Source: JBCDIQ01 sp039024295
GTDB lineage: Bacteria > Bacteroidota > Bacteroidia > J057
Assembly (NCBI GenBank): GCA_039024295.1
Contig: JBCDIQ010000055.1
Span: 1 to 20,449, forward strand
Direction: 5' to 3'
DNA: 20,449 nt
In this document: positions 1-7,955 of the stretch, piece by piece
Position numbering within the stretch: the stretch's first letter is position 1
How the letters are laid out: every line of letters starts with the position of its first letter
Notes under the pieces: model-generated
Database searches by the model: none
Told to the model about the DNA's origin: nothing
The model's input: the letters and a program-made list of their open reading frames with translations, nothing else
Program-made: the position numbers and the translations under genes

Positions 1-746
1 GGCAGTTGTTGAACGATTTGCCACTTGGGTAAATCTCGTATAAGGGTGACCCCGAACTCACCGCTGCCATGGCCGGCATGCGGACAAATTTTCATTCCTC
101 CTCCAAAGAATCTTCCAATGCCCACAGCCATTAGGTAGGCAGGGGTTAGGTATTCGGTTGGTCCAGCTTTGACATGAAGGGTTGGGTAGGTATAGGAAAC
201 CAAGCCTTGGAGCAGCCCGGACAAATAAGACAACTTCCCGAAAGGCATTTTCTGCAAATACTTCTCAACTACATAGGCATCGAACCCAATCCCTGCCACA
301 TTTAAAAAATATTGTTTCCCCTGTTTATTTCCTTGGTAAAAGGTTACCCATCCTAGGTCATGAAACCTAAAGTTTTCAGAATTCAATAATTCAATCCATG
401 AATTAGATTTTCGCGGAATACCTAAACTTCTTGCCCAATCGTTGCCGGTACCTGCCGGGTAAAATGCAAGCCTGCAGGTGGTAGATTCCATGTCTGGATA
501 GGCAATTAAGGAATTAATTACCTCAAAATTTGTCCCGTCTCCACCTATCACAATTAGGTCCCGAAAGTGGGCTTTAAGGGCCGTGGTCACCTGTTCTGCA
601 ATTTTCCCTGGACCTGGAGATTCAAATATTCTGTAATCGATTTCGCTGGCTTCTAAGCCCGATCTTAGGGCTGGCCAGGCCTTCAAACCCCTTCCTTTTC
701 CTGCTGCAGGATTCAAGATTATGGCCCATTTTTGGTCGGTCTTCAT
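1..746 (-). CDS. Diacylglycerol kinase family lipid kinase (3' end outside window)
   Basis: Reading from an ATG at 746 down to position 1 gives 248 open codons with no stop, so the C-terminus lies outside the window. The protein shows the DAGK catalytic-domain signatures in order: a nucleotide-binding start NPAAGKGRG (about residues 12-20), the GGDGT motif (68-72) followed by NFEVINS, and PAGTGNDWAR (97-106). This family (YegS/BmrU/DgkB-like) transfers the ATP gamma-phosphate to diacylglycerol or a related lipid at the cytoplasmic face of the membrane. There is no signal peptide, as expected. It is divergent from the secreted protein at 892, with 145 bp between the two starts. The family assignment is firm. 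The lipid substrate (diacylglycerol, sphingoid base or another) cannot be told from this part. Confidence 0.93.
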   Translation of the reverse strand, partial: MKTDQKWAIILNPAAGKGRGLKAWPALRSGLEASEIDYRIFESPGPGKIAEQVTTALKAHFRDLIVIGGDGTNFEVINSLIAYPDMESTTCRLAFYPAGTGNDWARSLGIPRKSNSWIELLNSENFRFHDLGWVTFYQGNKQGKQYFLNVAGIGFDAYVVEKYLQKMPFGKLSYLSGLLQGLVSYTYPTLHVKAGPTEYLTPAYLMAVGIGRFFGGGMKICPHAGHGSGEFGVTLIRDLPKWQIVQQL

Positions 747-824
747 GGACAAATAATTTAATAGAATATTTTCATCATCTGTCAAGAATATGAAAAAAAA
801 CAAATCTCTATATGCATTTTTTTC

Positions 825-832
825 TATATTTG
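825..832 (+). promoter_or_regulatory. Possible -7 element (TATATTTG) for the secreted repeat protein
   Basis: TATATTTG matches the Bacteroidota -7 consensus TAnnTTTG exactly and lies about 60 nt before the ATG at 892. No TTG-type -33 element is visible about 20 nt upstream, so support is limited. Between this site and the start, 840-854 can fold as GTTGC-5 nt-GCAAC, a small 5' leader hairpin. Confidence 0.28.
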
Positions 833-891
833 ATGCTTAGTTGCGCGTTGCAACCCTATGAACCATAACTGTTTAATCATTTTTCATTGCT

Positions 892-2295
892 ATGATGAGA
901 CCTTCCTACTTACTAGTTGCGATGATGCTATTAAGCCTTGTAGGCTTACAAGCACAACCTTATGACGTCACATTCCAGGTGGACATGAGCCAGGAATCAA
1001 ATGTGACCGATGTTACTGTTGCAGGCAGCTTCCAGGCTGCTGCAGGTTTTCCTAATGACTGGACGCCCGGTGATACTCCTTTGTCCGATATGGATGGAGA
1101 TGGTGTGTACACCCTGACTGTTCAGTTGCCAGCCGGTACCTACGAATACAAATTCCTTAATGGTACCGCATGGGGTACGGATGAAGGCGTACCTGGCGCT
1201 TGTGCAGTGAACAATAACCGTGAAATGGTTATTTCTGCCAATACTATTCTCCCAGTAGTATGCTTTGGAAGCTGTGACCCTTGTGTGGCCCAGGTAGATA
1301 CTGTAAACATCACCTTTGCAGTTGATCTCTCCAATGAGACACCTGATACTGCGGTAAGTGTTGCGGGTAGCTTTCAGGCCGCTGCAGGTTTTCCTAATGA
1401 TTGGACGCCTGGCGATACACGTTTGACAGACCCTGATGGAGACATGGTATACACCACAACCGTACGCCTGCCTTCAGGTACTTATCAATTTAAGTTTGTT
1501 AATGGTGTTGCTTGGGGAAAAGATGAAAGCATCCCAGGTGCATGTAATGTCGGTGGAAACCGTGAATTGACTGTGGGATCAGCTGATGACACCGTACGTT
1601 TCTGTTATGGAACTTGTGATGAAATCTGTGCGCCTCAACTTCCTCCTGTAAATGTTACCTTCCAGGTAGACATGAATGACGAGATTGTTGGCCCAGGTGG
1701 TGTATTCATCGCTGGTAACTTCCAGGACCCAAACTGGCAGAAAAACCTTGATGGGCTTTCTGACATGGATGGAGATGGTATCTATGAGTTTACTGTTTCT
1801 TTGGTTCCTGCAGAGTATGAATACAAGTTCTTTAACGGAGACTACAACATGAGTTCTGACCCAATGAATACCGATATCTTTGCTGAGACTGGCAATTTTG
1901 CTGATGATGGATGCGGTATCCTGAACCCATTTGGAGAGTCAAACCGCCTTCTGGACCTTAAAGGACAGTTAAGCGACACCACCCTTCCAGCTTATATTTT
2001 CAATACTTGCCAGCCTCGTAATGTGAGCATTGAAGACGAGTTGAATGCAAATGGCAGCTTGAATGTATACCCTAACCCATTCAGTGACTTTGCAACCCTA
2101 ACCTTCAGCAATCCCCGCGCAAAAGCTTATACCATCACCTTAAGCGATCTTACTGGAAAAGTTGTACGTCGTATGGACAACATTACTGGTGAGCAAGTGG
2201 AAATTGAAAAGGGTGGCCTCAGCAATGGTATCTACATGATGACCATATTCAATGCTATTGGAGACCGCCACACTGAGAAGCTGATCATTCAGTAA
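892..2295 (+). CDS. Secreted protein with three CBM20/48-like repeats and T9SS type A sorting domain
   Basis: This is a 467-residue protein starting MMRPSYLLVAMMLLSLVGLQAQ, a clear signal peptide (about residues 1-22). Three beta-sandwich repeats follow, at about 24-131, 138-246 and 253-375. Each has the pattern VTFQVDM...VAGSFQ..W...L.D.DGDG.Y..T..LP.G.YEYKF.NG, which resembles starch/glycogen-binding modules (CBM20, CBM48, AMPK-type). Repeats 1 and 2 share an identical 20-residue segment (43-62 and 157-176) and end with clustered cysteines (CxxxCxxC type), suggesting disulfides. The C-terminus (about 390-467, with LNVYPNPFSDFATL and ending NGIYMMTIFNAIGDRHTEKLIIQ) is a T9SS type A sorting domain, so export to the cell surface or medium is expected. 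No catalytic domain is visible. Carbohydrate binding is inferred from fold resemblance only. It is probably monocistronic, with a strong terminator 34 nt downstream. A second ATG at 895 is equally usable. Confidence 0.9.
   Translation: MMRPSYLLVAMMLLSLVGLQAQPYDVTFQVDMSQESNVTDVTVAGSFQAAAGFPNDWTPGDTPLSDMDGDGVYTLTVQLPAGTYEYKFLNGTAWGTDEGVPGACAVNNNREMVISANTILPVVCFGSCDPCVAQVDTVNITFAVDLSNETPDTAVSVAGSFQAAAGFPNDWTPGDTRLTDPDGDMVYTTTVRLPSGTYQFKFVNGVAWGKDESIPGACNVGGNRELTVGSADDTVRFCYGTCDEICAPQLPPVNVTFQVDMNDEIVGPGGVFIAGNFQDPNWQKNLDGLSDMDGDGIYEFTVSLVPAEYEYKFFNGDYNMSSDPMNTDIFAETGNFADDGCGILNPFGESNRLLDLKGQLSDTTLPAYIFNTCQPRNVSIEDELNANGSLNVYPNPFSDFATLTFSNPRAKAYTITLSDLTGKVVRRMDNITGEQVEIEKGGLSNGIYMMTIFNAIGDRHTEKLIIQ
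1018..1419 (+). repeat. Conserved core of tandem CBM-like repeats 1 and 2
   Basis: The 60 bases at 1018-1077 and at 1360-1419 encode the same 20 residues (VAGSFQAAAGFPNDWTPGDT). They differ at 8 bases, all synonymous. The copies are therefore not a fresh DNA duplication; the protein sequence is being held constant while the codons drift. The third repeat of the protein keeps only the general pattern. Confidence 0.85.
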
Positions 2296-2328
2296 CCTGA
2301 GGTAGTTGTAAAATATTTTGTTTAGTTG

Positions 2329-2361
2329 AAAGCCCTGCAAGTTATGTACTTGCAGGGCTTT
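2329..2361 (+). terminator. Rho-independent terminator after the T9SS cargo gene
   Basis: A 13-bp perfect stem (2329-2341 with 2349-2361, core AAGCCCTGCAAG / CTTGCAGGGCTT) closes a 7-nt loop TTATGTA and runs into TTTT. The A-rich 5' side means it could also act on the opposite strand. It lies 34 nt after the stop at 2295. Confidence 0.9.
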
Positions 2362-2389
2362 TGCATGTGGAAGAAAACCAAGTTCCAGT

Positions 2390-2421
2390 TTGATTAAAAT
2401 CACTGAATTAGAGAACCTTTG
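2390..2421 (+). promoter_or_regulatory. Putative Bacteroidota-type promoter for the stress-protein pair
   Basis: TTG at 2390-2392, 21 nt, then AACCTTTG at 2414-2421. This matches the TTG / TAnnTTTG arrangement with one mismatch in the -7 element. It lies just after the terminator of the previous gene and about 78 nt before the preferred ATG at 2499, where a promoter for the two stress genes is needed. Confidence 0.42.
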
Positions 2422-2498
2422 TCATGCGATTTAGGGGAGTGGGATGGGTAATTCAATAGGTGATAGAACACATGATTCAACCACCAACTCAGAGGGCT

Positions 2499-3338
2499 AT
2501 GAAAAAAATATTGTTTCCCACCGATTTCTCATATGCTTCGGATAATGCTTTAGCGTATGCCTTGCAACTTGCTCAGGATTGGCCAGCAGAACTGTTGGTA
2601 ATTCACTCTCGTGAACCTAGTCTGGTAAAAGCTGCTGCTGGTTTAGGTGCTTTCCAACCTGAACAACCTGGGGAGTCTCGTGCGCCTGACCTTCTGCCAC
2701 ACACCCAAAAGTTGATCAGTAAGCTGCTTGCCCCGAATATGCCTCCTCCCCCGATGCGCTACCTCCATGTCCTTGGAGACCCCGCTGCTGAAATATTGCT
2801 TCACGCTGAAGAGCAACAAGCAGACATGATCGTAATGGGAACCCATGGGGCGGGGGCCGCACAGGCGGACTTACTTGGCAGTGTAACCCTGGAAGTCATG
2901 GCAAAATCAGAGGTGCCAGTCCTTGCAGTTCCTCAAGAGGCTACCTACACCTCCATCAACAGGATTGCATACGCCACTAACCTGGGCCTTGAAAATAAGG
3001 AAGCGGTTAAAGCACTCTTGCTCATGGCTGGATTCCTCGATGCGGAAGTGACCTGTGTGAACGTTCGGACCACAGGTACTTTCTGGGGGGCCGAGCAGCG
3101 CAAATTGTATGAAGAGCTTTACAACCTCAGTCAGCAGACCTCTGCCCTTAAATATCAGGTGATCCAGGGAGATCAACTAAGGCCAGTACTAGAAAGCTTC
3201 ATTCGAGACCAGAAGCCTCAAATTTTGGCCATGCTGGCACATAAAAGAAGCTCAGCAGTCACCTTCTACCGGGAAAGCCTCACAGCTCATATGTCTCTCT
3301 ATCTTCAGGTTCCAGTCCTTGCCTTCAAAAGCAAATAG
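2499..3338 (+). CDS. Universal stress protein (UspA), tandem domains, first of a pair
   Basis: This 279-residue cytoplasmic protein carries two UspA domains. Domain 1 (about 1-146, MKKILFPTDFS...VPVLAVPQ) has the intact ATP-binding signature G-2x-G-9x-GS at G114, G117 and G127-S128. Domain 2 (from about 152, INRIAYATNLG...) keeps the fold pattern and ends VPVLAFKSK. In place of the glycine motif it has AHKRSSAVTFYRES, so it is unlikely to bind ATP in the classic way. I chose ATG 2499 over an in-frame GTG at 2460 because UspA proteins begin directly with the first beta-strand (M-K-x-I-L-x-P-T-D), and the extra 13 residues have no counterpart. The likely role is nucleotide sensing in stress or starvation. 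A second Usp gene follows after 23 nt and is very probably co-transcribed. Confidence 0.9.
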   Translation: MKKILFPTDFSYASDNALAYALQLAQDWPAELLVIHSREPSLVKAAAGLGAFQPEQPGESRAPDLLPHTQKLISKLLAPNMPPPPMRYLHVLGDPAAEILLHAEEQQADMIVMGTHGAGAAQADLLGSVTLEVMAKSEVPVLAVPQEATYTSINRIAYATNLGLENKEAVKALLLMAGFLDAEVTCVNVRTTGTFWGAEQRKLYEELYNLSQQTSALKYQVIQGDQLRPVLESFIRDQKPQILAMLAHKRSSAVTFYRESLTAHMSLYLQVPVLAFKSK

Positions 3339-3361
3339 TTTTACCTAAACCCCCTCAAAAG

Positions 3362-4207
3362 ATGAAAACCCTACTAGTTCCTATAGATTATTCTGATGCC
3401 GCCAAGAATGCCTGTCACTATGCAGCCAGCTTGGCAGCCCATTTCCAGGCCAAGATGGTATTATTCCATTCTTATGTGCTAGCCCCAATTGTGCCTCCTT
3501 CAGATCATTATGGCGTCCCCAGCGTAGAAGGAGTAATGCTTGAACAGGAAGAGAAAAGAGCTCAAAAGTACATGGCAGATCTACTCACGGAGCTTCCTGA
3601 CGATATGCTCTCAAATATCAAGGTGGAAATGGAACTAGGAATTGGACCTGCTTCTGAAGAAATCCTGGAAGCAGCAGGAAAATTTAATCCTGACCTGATT
3701 GTAATGGGCATGAAAGGGGCTGGGAAGCTTGAGCGGGCCTTATTTGGCTCTACCTGCGCAGCCACCCTGCAACAGTCCCCAATCCCGGTATTGATTATTC
3801 CTGAAAATGGTTCCTTCAAGGGATTCAGGAGCATTGCTTATGCGACTGATTATAAAAAGGAAGACTTTGTCAGGTTGGATTGGTTGAATCAATTTGCCGA
3901 AGCTTTCCAGGCGGTCGTACATGGGGTACATATCCGTCAGGAAAACACCCAGCGTGAGCTGGTGGCTGCCAGTGCGTTTAAAGACCATTACAAAGGGGAA
4001 ATCATGATCAACGAAATGGAGATCAATACCCTCAGTGCTGACAATGTGGTCGAAGGACTCAACCATTACTGCCAGCGACACAATGTGGACTTGTTGAGCA
4101 TGCTAACCCACAACCGAGGATTCTTGGGCCGAATGCTGGTTCATAGTAACACCAAAGAAATGGCGGAAGAGACAGAAGTTCCCTTACTGGTTTTCAGAAT
4201 GGAATAA
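3362..4207 (+). CDS. Universal stress protein (UspA), tandem domains, second of the pair
   Basis: This 281-residue protein has the same two-domain layout as its upstream neighbour. Domain 1 starts MKTLLVPIDYSDAAKNA and has a complete ATP-binding signature GMKG-9x-GS (G116, G119, G129-S130), followed by IPVLIIPENG. Domain 2 (from about 155, FRSIAYATDYKKED) ends VPLLVFRME. At the equivalent position it has THNRGFLGRMLVHSNTKEMA, an H-rich variant common in Bacteroidota tandem Usps. Two adjacent, clearly diverged paralogues suggest an old local duplication. The gene ends 5 nt before the stop of the convergent gene at 4213-6336. Confidence 0.92.
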   Translation: MKTLLVPIDYSDAAKNACHYAASLAAHFQAKMVLFHSYVLAPIVPPSDHYGVPSVEGVMLEQEEKRAQKYMADLLTELPDDMLSNIKVEMELGIGPASEEILEAAGKFNPDLIVMGMKGAGKLERALFGSTCAATLQQSPIPVLIIPENGSFKGFRSIAYATDYKKEDFVRLDWLNQFAEAFQAVVHGVHIRQENTQRELVAASAFKDHYKGEIMINEMEINTLSADNVVEGLNHYCQRHNVDLLSMLTHNRGFLGRMLVHSNTKEMAEETEVPLLVFRME

Positions 4208-4212
4208 GGTAA

Positions 4213-6336
4213 TTAGGTGTTAGGCGTGGAACTGGCAACAGGCCCGACCGGAGCCATCGCTTTAACAGGTTTTCTCCTTTTCCTGACACGAATCATCAAC
4301 GCACCTATAACTGCCAAGAGGCCGAACAGACTTACAACCCCAGCCCAGAAAAGGCTGGGGTTGTTGAGTTTGAAGAGTGAAATAGCCAGCTTAGGAGATA
4401 ACTGGCCAAAACTGTTTTTGGGAAATTCCAGCTCCAGGAAAGCCGTTTCAGCCGCTTCCACTTGAGTGGGAAAGGCACCACTGCACTGGCCATCTATGCA
4501 AGTAAGGGAAAACACTTCCCGCTGGGTTCGACTTTTCTGGATGACCAGCTTGGCACTAAGTGGTTCTACATTAGGAGGGATAATCACTTCTATCGCACCT
4601 TTTGATATAGGAGCGGCGGTAATCGGTTTGAGTAACAACGTCAGTTTGGATGTCCCTTCAGCATTTTGGTGCAATCCATATTGGGTATAGCTCCAAGAAT
4701 AAGAATTAATTTCTTCATACGGCCATTCGGCCGCTTTCATTTGTCCTCCCTCTAACGTAACAAGCGTCCCTCCTTTAAAACTGCTGACAAGGACGGAATG
4801 GGTGGTCCCTCTTTTAGCATGCTCCGGAACAATGTCACGAGGAAAAAGCTTCCGTGCATCCTGCCAGGAAGATTTGTCGTGCTTTAGCATGATTGGCAGA
4901 GAGGTAACCTTTTCTGGAGGAGAAAGAGACGAAACGGCAAATTGCTGGGACCCACGAATTTTCCCCGTAGGTTCCAATACGTACACAAAATTGCAATAGT
5001 CGTAAGTCCAGCGGTGAAAATAGGCACCATAAGATACCACGGGTATATTAAAAAATGCCGGATTAATACCTTCTAGCAAAAAGGAGAGATTTTCCCCTTG
5101 TACCTTCTCAAAAGTTGCTTCAAAAAAACCTGCTTCATGAATTTCATAGTTCGCCAACATTTGTTGGCTGCGAATCCCTACTGCTTGAAGATCTTGTGGG
5201 ACATATCCTTTAGGCAACCAGGCCCTGAAATTGATTTTTTCATAGGGTTCTGGATCATTTTCATCCAACAACAAAGGCCACAAAAATCGGGAAGAAAGCA
5301 ATTGGGTGAATCGAATCCCGTGATTTACCTGGTAGGTGAGCAGTACATCTAATTCATCCCCTGGCATGAACCACTCCTTATCTTTAGGATAAAGGCGCAG
5401 TCGGTTAGGTGAGACCTGTTTGACGTTAACCTCTATCCCTTTTGCAACAGCATTTTCAGCCGTTGGCCCAATTATTTCCGTGGTGGCATAGGGCACCTCA
5501 TCCTTTATGGCCCTGTCAATGTAGCGTGTAGGTCGAACGAATCCTGCCTTTAGACGCTCTTGGACTTTAAGGGTTGCGGCTGGCGTGATCACAACTTCCA
5601 TTCCCAGCTCCCTAACAAAATAGGTTTGAGCATTAAACCTGGGAGGAAGGGGAGTTATATCGAAGTAAGCTTTTGGAAACCGTAGGTTGAGAACAAAGGG
5701 CATTCCGGGTCGTAGGGGTTGCTTATTTTTCCCGAAGACTAATCCCCATGTCGTTTCCAATTCAACAAATTCCTCCGATACATCAGGACGGCCAACATAC
5801 CATGCATAATTATATTTTGAAAGGGTTCGAGAATCCAATAGGTTAACCGTAAAGGATAATTCTTTGATGCTATCCCGAAGGTCTGTACCGATTATGGGCC
5901 AATAAAACTCAGACGTACGGTCGAAAACCCGTACCCCTCCGTGGACCACATAGCTAAGCTGAAACCAGACATAGCCGGAATCGAGGTGTTTGAATTTCGG
6001 GATCCTAACCTCAGTCCAGGTGGTATGCTTCTGTGCATTTAAGGGTCGTCCATTCGAAAAGATAGAGTCTAGTAGAACATTGTAACTCCCTCCTTCAGGC
6101 AGAATTTTAAATGCCGAATCAGGTACCATGGCCACCCGGCGGTCGAATCGGGTGGGAATTTTCCTTACAAGAAATGCTTCACTTGAAGCAGCTGGACAAA
6201 TGTAGGCCTCCCGAACTTTGAAAGAACCGTTTTCTCTCAGTTCAACAGAAATCTCGGCAGATTGAATGCTGGAAGCACTACTCGGATTCCACCAGATCAG
6301 CAGCAGGAACAATACGTACAGGGAACAAGAGCGCAT
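4213..6336 (-). CDS. DUF2207-like membrane-anchored exported protein
   Basis: This 707-residue protein has an N-terminal signal peptide (MRSCSLYVLFLLLIWWNPSSAS), a long exported part, one transmembrane helix near the C-terminus (about 661-683, FWAGVVSLFGLLAVIGALMI), and a basic cytoplasmic tail RVRKRRKPVK. The exported part begins with a pattern typical of DUF2207: an early strand FKVREAY, the segment RKIPTRF, then YVVHGGVRVFDRTSEFYWPIIGTD...IKELSFTVNL. A second module repeats the layout (LDVLLTYQVNHGIRF...SRFLWPLLLDEND...INFRAWLPKGY), and a weaker third may follow. Classical DUF2207 proteins have more membrane helices; this one keeps a single anchor. Molecular function is unknown; topology suggests a periplasmic role. 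It converges on the stress-gene pair with only 5 nt between stop codons. Confidence 0.72.
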   Translation of the reverse strand: MRSCSLYVLFLLLIWWNPSSASSIQSAEISVELRENGSFKVREAYICPAASSEAFLVRKIPTRFDRRVAMVPDSAFKILPEGGSYNVLLDSIFSNGRPLNAQKHTTWTEVRIPKFKHLDSGYVWFQLSYVVHGGVRVFDRTSEFYWPIIGTDLRDSIKELSFTVNLLDSRTLSKYNYAWYVGRPDVSEEFVELETTWGLVFGKNKQPLRPGMPFVLNLRFPKAYFDITPLPPRFNAQTYFVRELGMEVVITPAATLKVQERLKAGFVRPTRYIDRAIKDEVPYATTEIIGPTAENAVAKGIEVNVKQVSPNRLRLYPKDKEWFMPGDELDVLLTYQVNHGIRFTQLLSSRFLWPLLLDENDPEPYEKINFRAWLPKGYVPQDLQAVGIRSQQMLANYEIHEAGFFEATFEKVQGENLSFLLEGINPAFFNIPVVSYGAYFHRWTYDYCNFVYVLEPTGKIRGSQQFAVSSLSPPEKVTSLPIMLKHDKSSWQDARKLFPRDIVPEHAKRGTTHSVLVSSFKGGTLVTLEGGQMKAAEWPYEEINSYSWSYTQYGLHQNAEGTSKLTLLLKPITAAPISKGAIEVIIPPNVEPLSAKLVIQKSRTQREVFSLTCIDGQCSGAFPTQVEAAETAFLELEFPKNSFGQLSPKLAISLFKLNNPSLFWAGVVSLFGLLAVIGALMIRVRKRRKPVKAMAPVGPVASSTPNT
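4334..4364. other. Perfect 12-bp stem-loop inside the 3' end of the DUF2207-like gene
   Basis: ACAACCCCAGCC at 4334-4345 pairs perfectly with GGCTGGGGTTGT at 4353-4364 around a 7-nt loop (CAGAAAA). It lies about 127 nt beyond the stop of the plus-strand stress gene and inside the codons just before the membrane helix of the minus-strand gene. There is no U-run after either side, so it is not a textbook terminator. It could still protect the 3' end of, or slow polymerase on, read-through stress-gene transcripts. Confidence 0.6.
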
Positions 6337-6365
6337 CTACAAAAGAACATTAGCATAGAATCGTC

Positions 6366-6396
6366 CGAATGTAGGCCTTTTTTTCCTTTCTATCAA
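6366..6396 (-). promoter_or_regulatory. Putative Bacteroidota-type promoter for the DUF2207-like gene
   Basis: On the minus strand, TTG (6396-6394) is followed after 20 nt by TACATTCG (6373-6366), a seven-of-eight match to TAnnTTTG. The -7 element is about 30 nt before the ATG at 6336, so the leader would be short. Confidence 0.38.
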
Positions 6397-6424
6397 TGAG
6401 TTAATTAGGAGGAAAGGTGGTAGT

Positions 6425-6458
6425 GTCCATTTTTGGATATCCCAGTCCCTAAATGGAC
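6425..6458. promoter_or_regulatory. Nested palindromes in the divergent intergenic region
   Basis: An 8-bp perfect inverted repeat, GTCCATTT (6425-6432) and AAATGGAC (6451-6458), encloses a second palindrome, GGATATCC (6435-6442). The cluster lies in the 248-bp gap between the divergent starts at 6336 (-) and 6585 (+). A dimeric regulator binding here could act on both genes. No protein can be assigned from the sequence, and palindromes this short can arise by chance. Confidence 0.35.
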
Positions 6459-6584
6459 CGCTCCATTGCTTAATCATTTCCGGTTTTGGAAAAAAACGAG
6501 TAAAAAATGCAATATTTTATCAAAAATGCGTTTACTTAGCTAGACAAGTTAACACATCCCTGTATTGCATTTAATACATGACAA

Positions 6585-7946
6585 ATGCCTAAAATTCTAA
6601 TCATTGATGACGAAGACGTCATCAGAAGTACCCTAAAAGAGATTCTCGAATACGAAGATTATGAGACTGCCGAAGCCCCTGATGGGAAGGCTGGGTTTGA
6701 CATGATTTCCAAAGAGGATTACGATGTGGTGCTCTGCGACATCAAAATGCCCAAAATGAATGGGCTGGAAGTATTGGAGAAATCCATGGAAATAAAGCCT
6801 GAAACGCAGTTTATTATGATATCTGGCCATGCAGATATTGAAACCGCTGTCGAAGCCACCAAGAAAGGTGCTTATGATTTCATTCAGAAGCCACCAGACC
6901 TGAACCGGTTGCTGATCTCCGTTCGGAATGCCACAGACAAGACAGAATTGGTGGTAGAAACCAAGAAACTGAAACGCAAAATCACGAAAGTTCGGGAAAT
7001 CATCGGTGCCTCGCCGGTGATGACCAAGATCAAAGAAACCATTGAACGAGTTGCCCCAACTGATGCGCGGGTATTGGTGACCGGCAGCAATGGGACAGGT
7101 AAAGAATTAGTTGCCCGATGGATTCACGAATTAAGCAATCGTAACCGCGGCCCGTTGGTGGAAGTAAACTGTGCTGCCATTCCCTCTGAACTTATCGAGA
7201 GTGAGCTTTTTGGTCACGAGAAAGGTTCATTCACCGGTGCTTACAAGCAAAGGACCGGAAAATTTGAGCAAGCAAACGGAGGCACCCTGTTTATGGATGA
7301 GATTGGCGATATGAGCCTTTCTGCCCAGGCAAAGGTGTTAAGGGCCCTGCAGGAGAACAGAATTAACCGAATTGGCAGTGATAAGCAGATCAATGTCGAT
7401 GTTCGCATTGTGGCTGCGACCAATAAGGACCTTCTTTCAGAAATTGATAAAGGAAACTTCCGTGAAGACCTTTACCATAGACTGAGTGTAATCCTGATGC
7501 ATGTGCCTCCCCTAAAAGAGCGCCGGGAAGATATTCCGGACTTAGTAACCCAGTTCCTGAACGATATTTCTGGTGAATATGGCATGACACCGCCTGCAGT
7601 AGAGCCTGCCGCGATGGAAGAGCTTCAGAAGCTGGACTGGACCGGAAATGTCCGTGAACTCCGAAACGTAATTGAACGATTGACCATTTTGTGTGACGGC
7701 AAAATTACCGAGCAAGATGTGCTCAATTACGCAGTTCCACGGAAGCGGCAGTCAACCAATGATTCCATCTATGGCCGTTTTCGGGTATTCCAGGAGTTTA
7801 AGGATTATGTTGAACGCGAGTTCATCCACAATAAACTCAAGGAATATAACTGGAACATTTCCAAAACTGCTGAAGCCCTTGAAATCCAGCGTTCTCATCT
7901 GTACAACAAGATGGAGAAGTATGGCATTAAGCGGGTAGAAGGATAA
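6585..7946 (+). CDS. Sigma-54-dependent response regulator, NtrC family
   Basis: This 453-residue protein has the three standard domains. The receiver (about 1-120) has the acidic pair D8/D9, phospho-acceptor D52 in LCDIKMPKMNG, S80 and K102. The AAA+ domain (about 143-375) has Walker A GSNGTGKE, a GSFTGA loop (the GAFTGA element that contacts sigma-54, with A to S at position 2), Walker B GTLFMDEIGDM, and FREDLYHRLSV with the arginine region. The C-terminal Fis-type helix-turn-helix reads ISKTAEALEIQRSHLYNKMEKYG. When phosphorylated it should remodel sigma-54 RNA polymerase at enhancer-linked promoters. No histidine kinase gene lies next to it, so it is an orphan here. I saw no convincing -24/-12 (TGGCAC/TTGC) promoter in the window's gaps, so its targets are probably elsewhere. 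A strong terminator follows the stop. Confidence 0.95.
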   Translation: MPKILIIDDEDVIRSTLKEILEYEDYETAEAPDGKAGFDMISKEDYDVVLCDIKMPKMNGLEVLEKSMEIKPETQFIMISGHADIETAVEATKKGAYDFIQKPPDLNRLLISVRNATDKTELVVETKKLKRKITKVREIIGASPVMTKIKETIERVAPTDARVLVTGSNGTGKELVARWIHELSNRNRGPLVEVNCAAIPSELIESELFGHEKGSFTGAYKQRTGKFEQANGGTLFMDEIGDMSLSAQAKVLRALQENRINRIGSDKQINVDVRIVAATNKDLLSEIDKGNFREDLYHRLSVILMHVPPLKERREDIPDLVTQFLNDISGEYGMTPPAVEPAAMEELQKLDWTGNVRELRNVIERLTILCDGKITEQDVLNYAVPRKRQSTNDSIYGRFRVFQEFKDYVEREFIHNKLKEYNWNISKTAEALEIQRSHLYNKMEKYGIKRVEG

Positions 7947-7955
7947 TTTTACTCA

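Noticed and set aside
2460..2498. GTG start adding 13 residues to the first universal stress protein
   Set aside because: UspA domains start at the first beta-strand, which begins exactly at ATG 2499; the extra residues have no family counterpart.
6578..6592. Five-codon mini-ORF (ATG at 6578) overlapping the response regulator start
   Set aside because: Short ATG-stop pairs like this are common by chance; nothing else supports a leader peptide.
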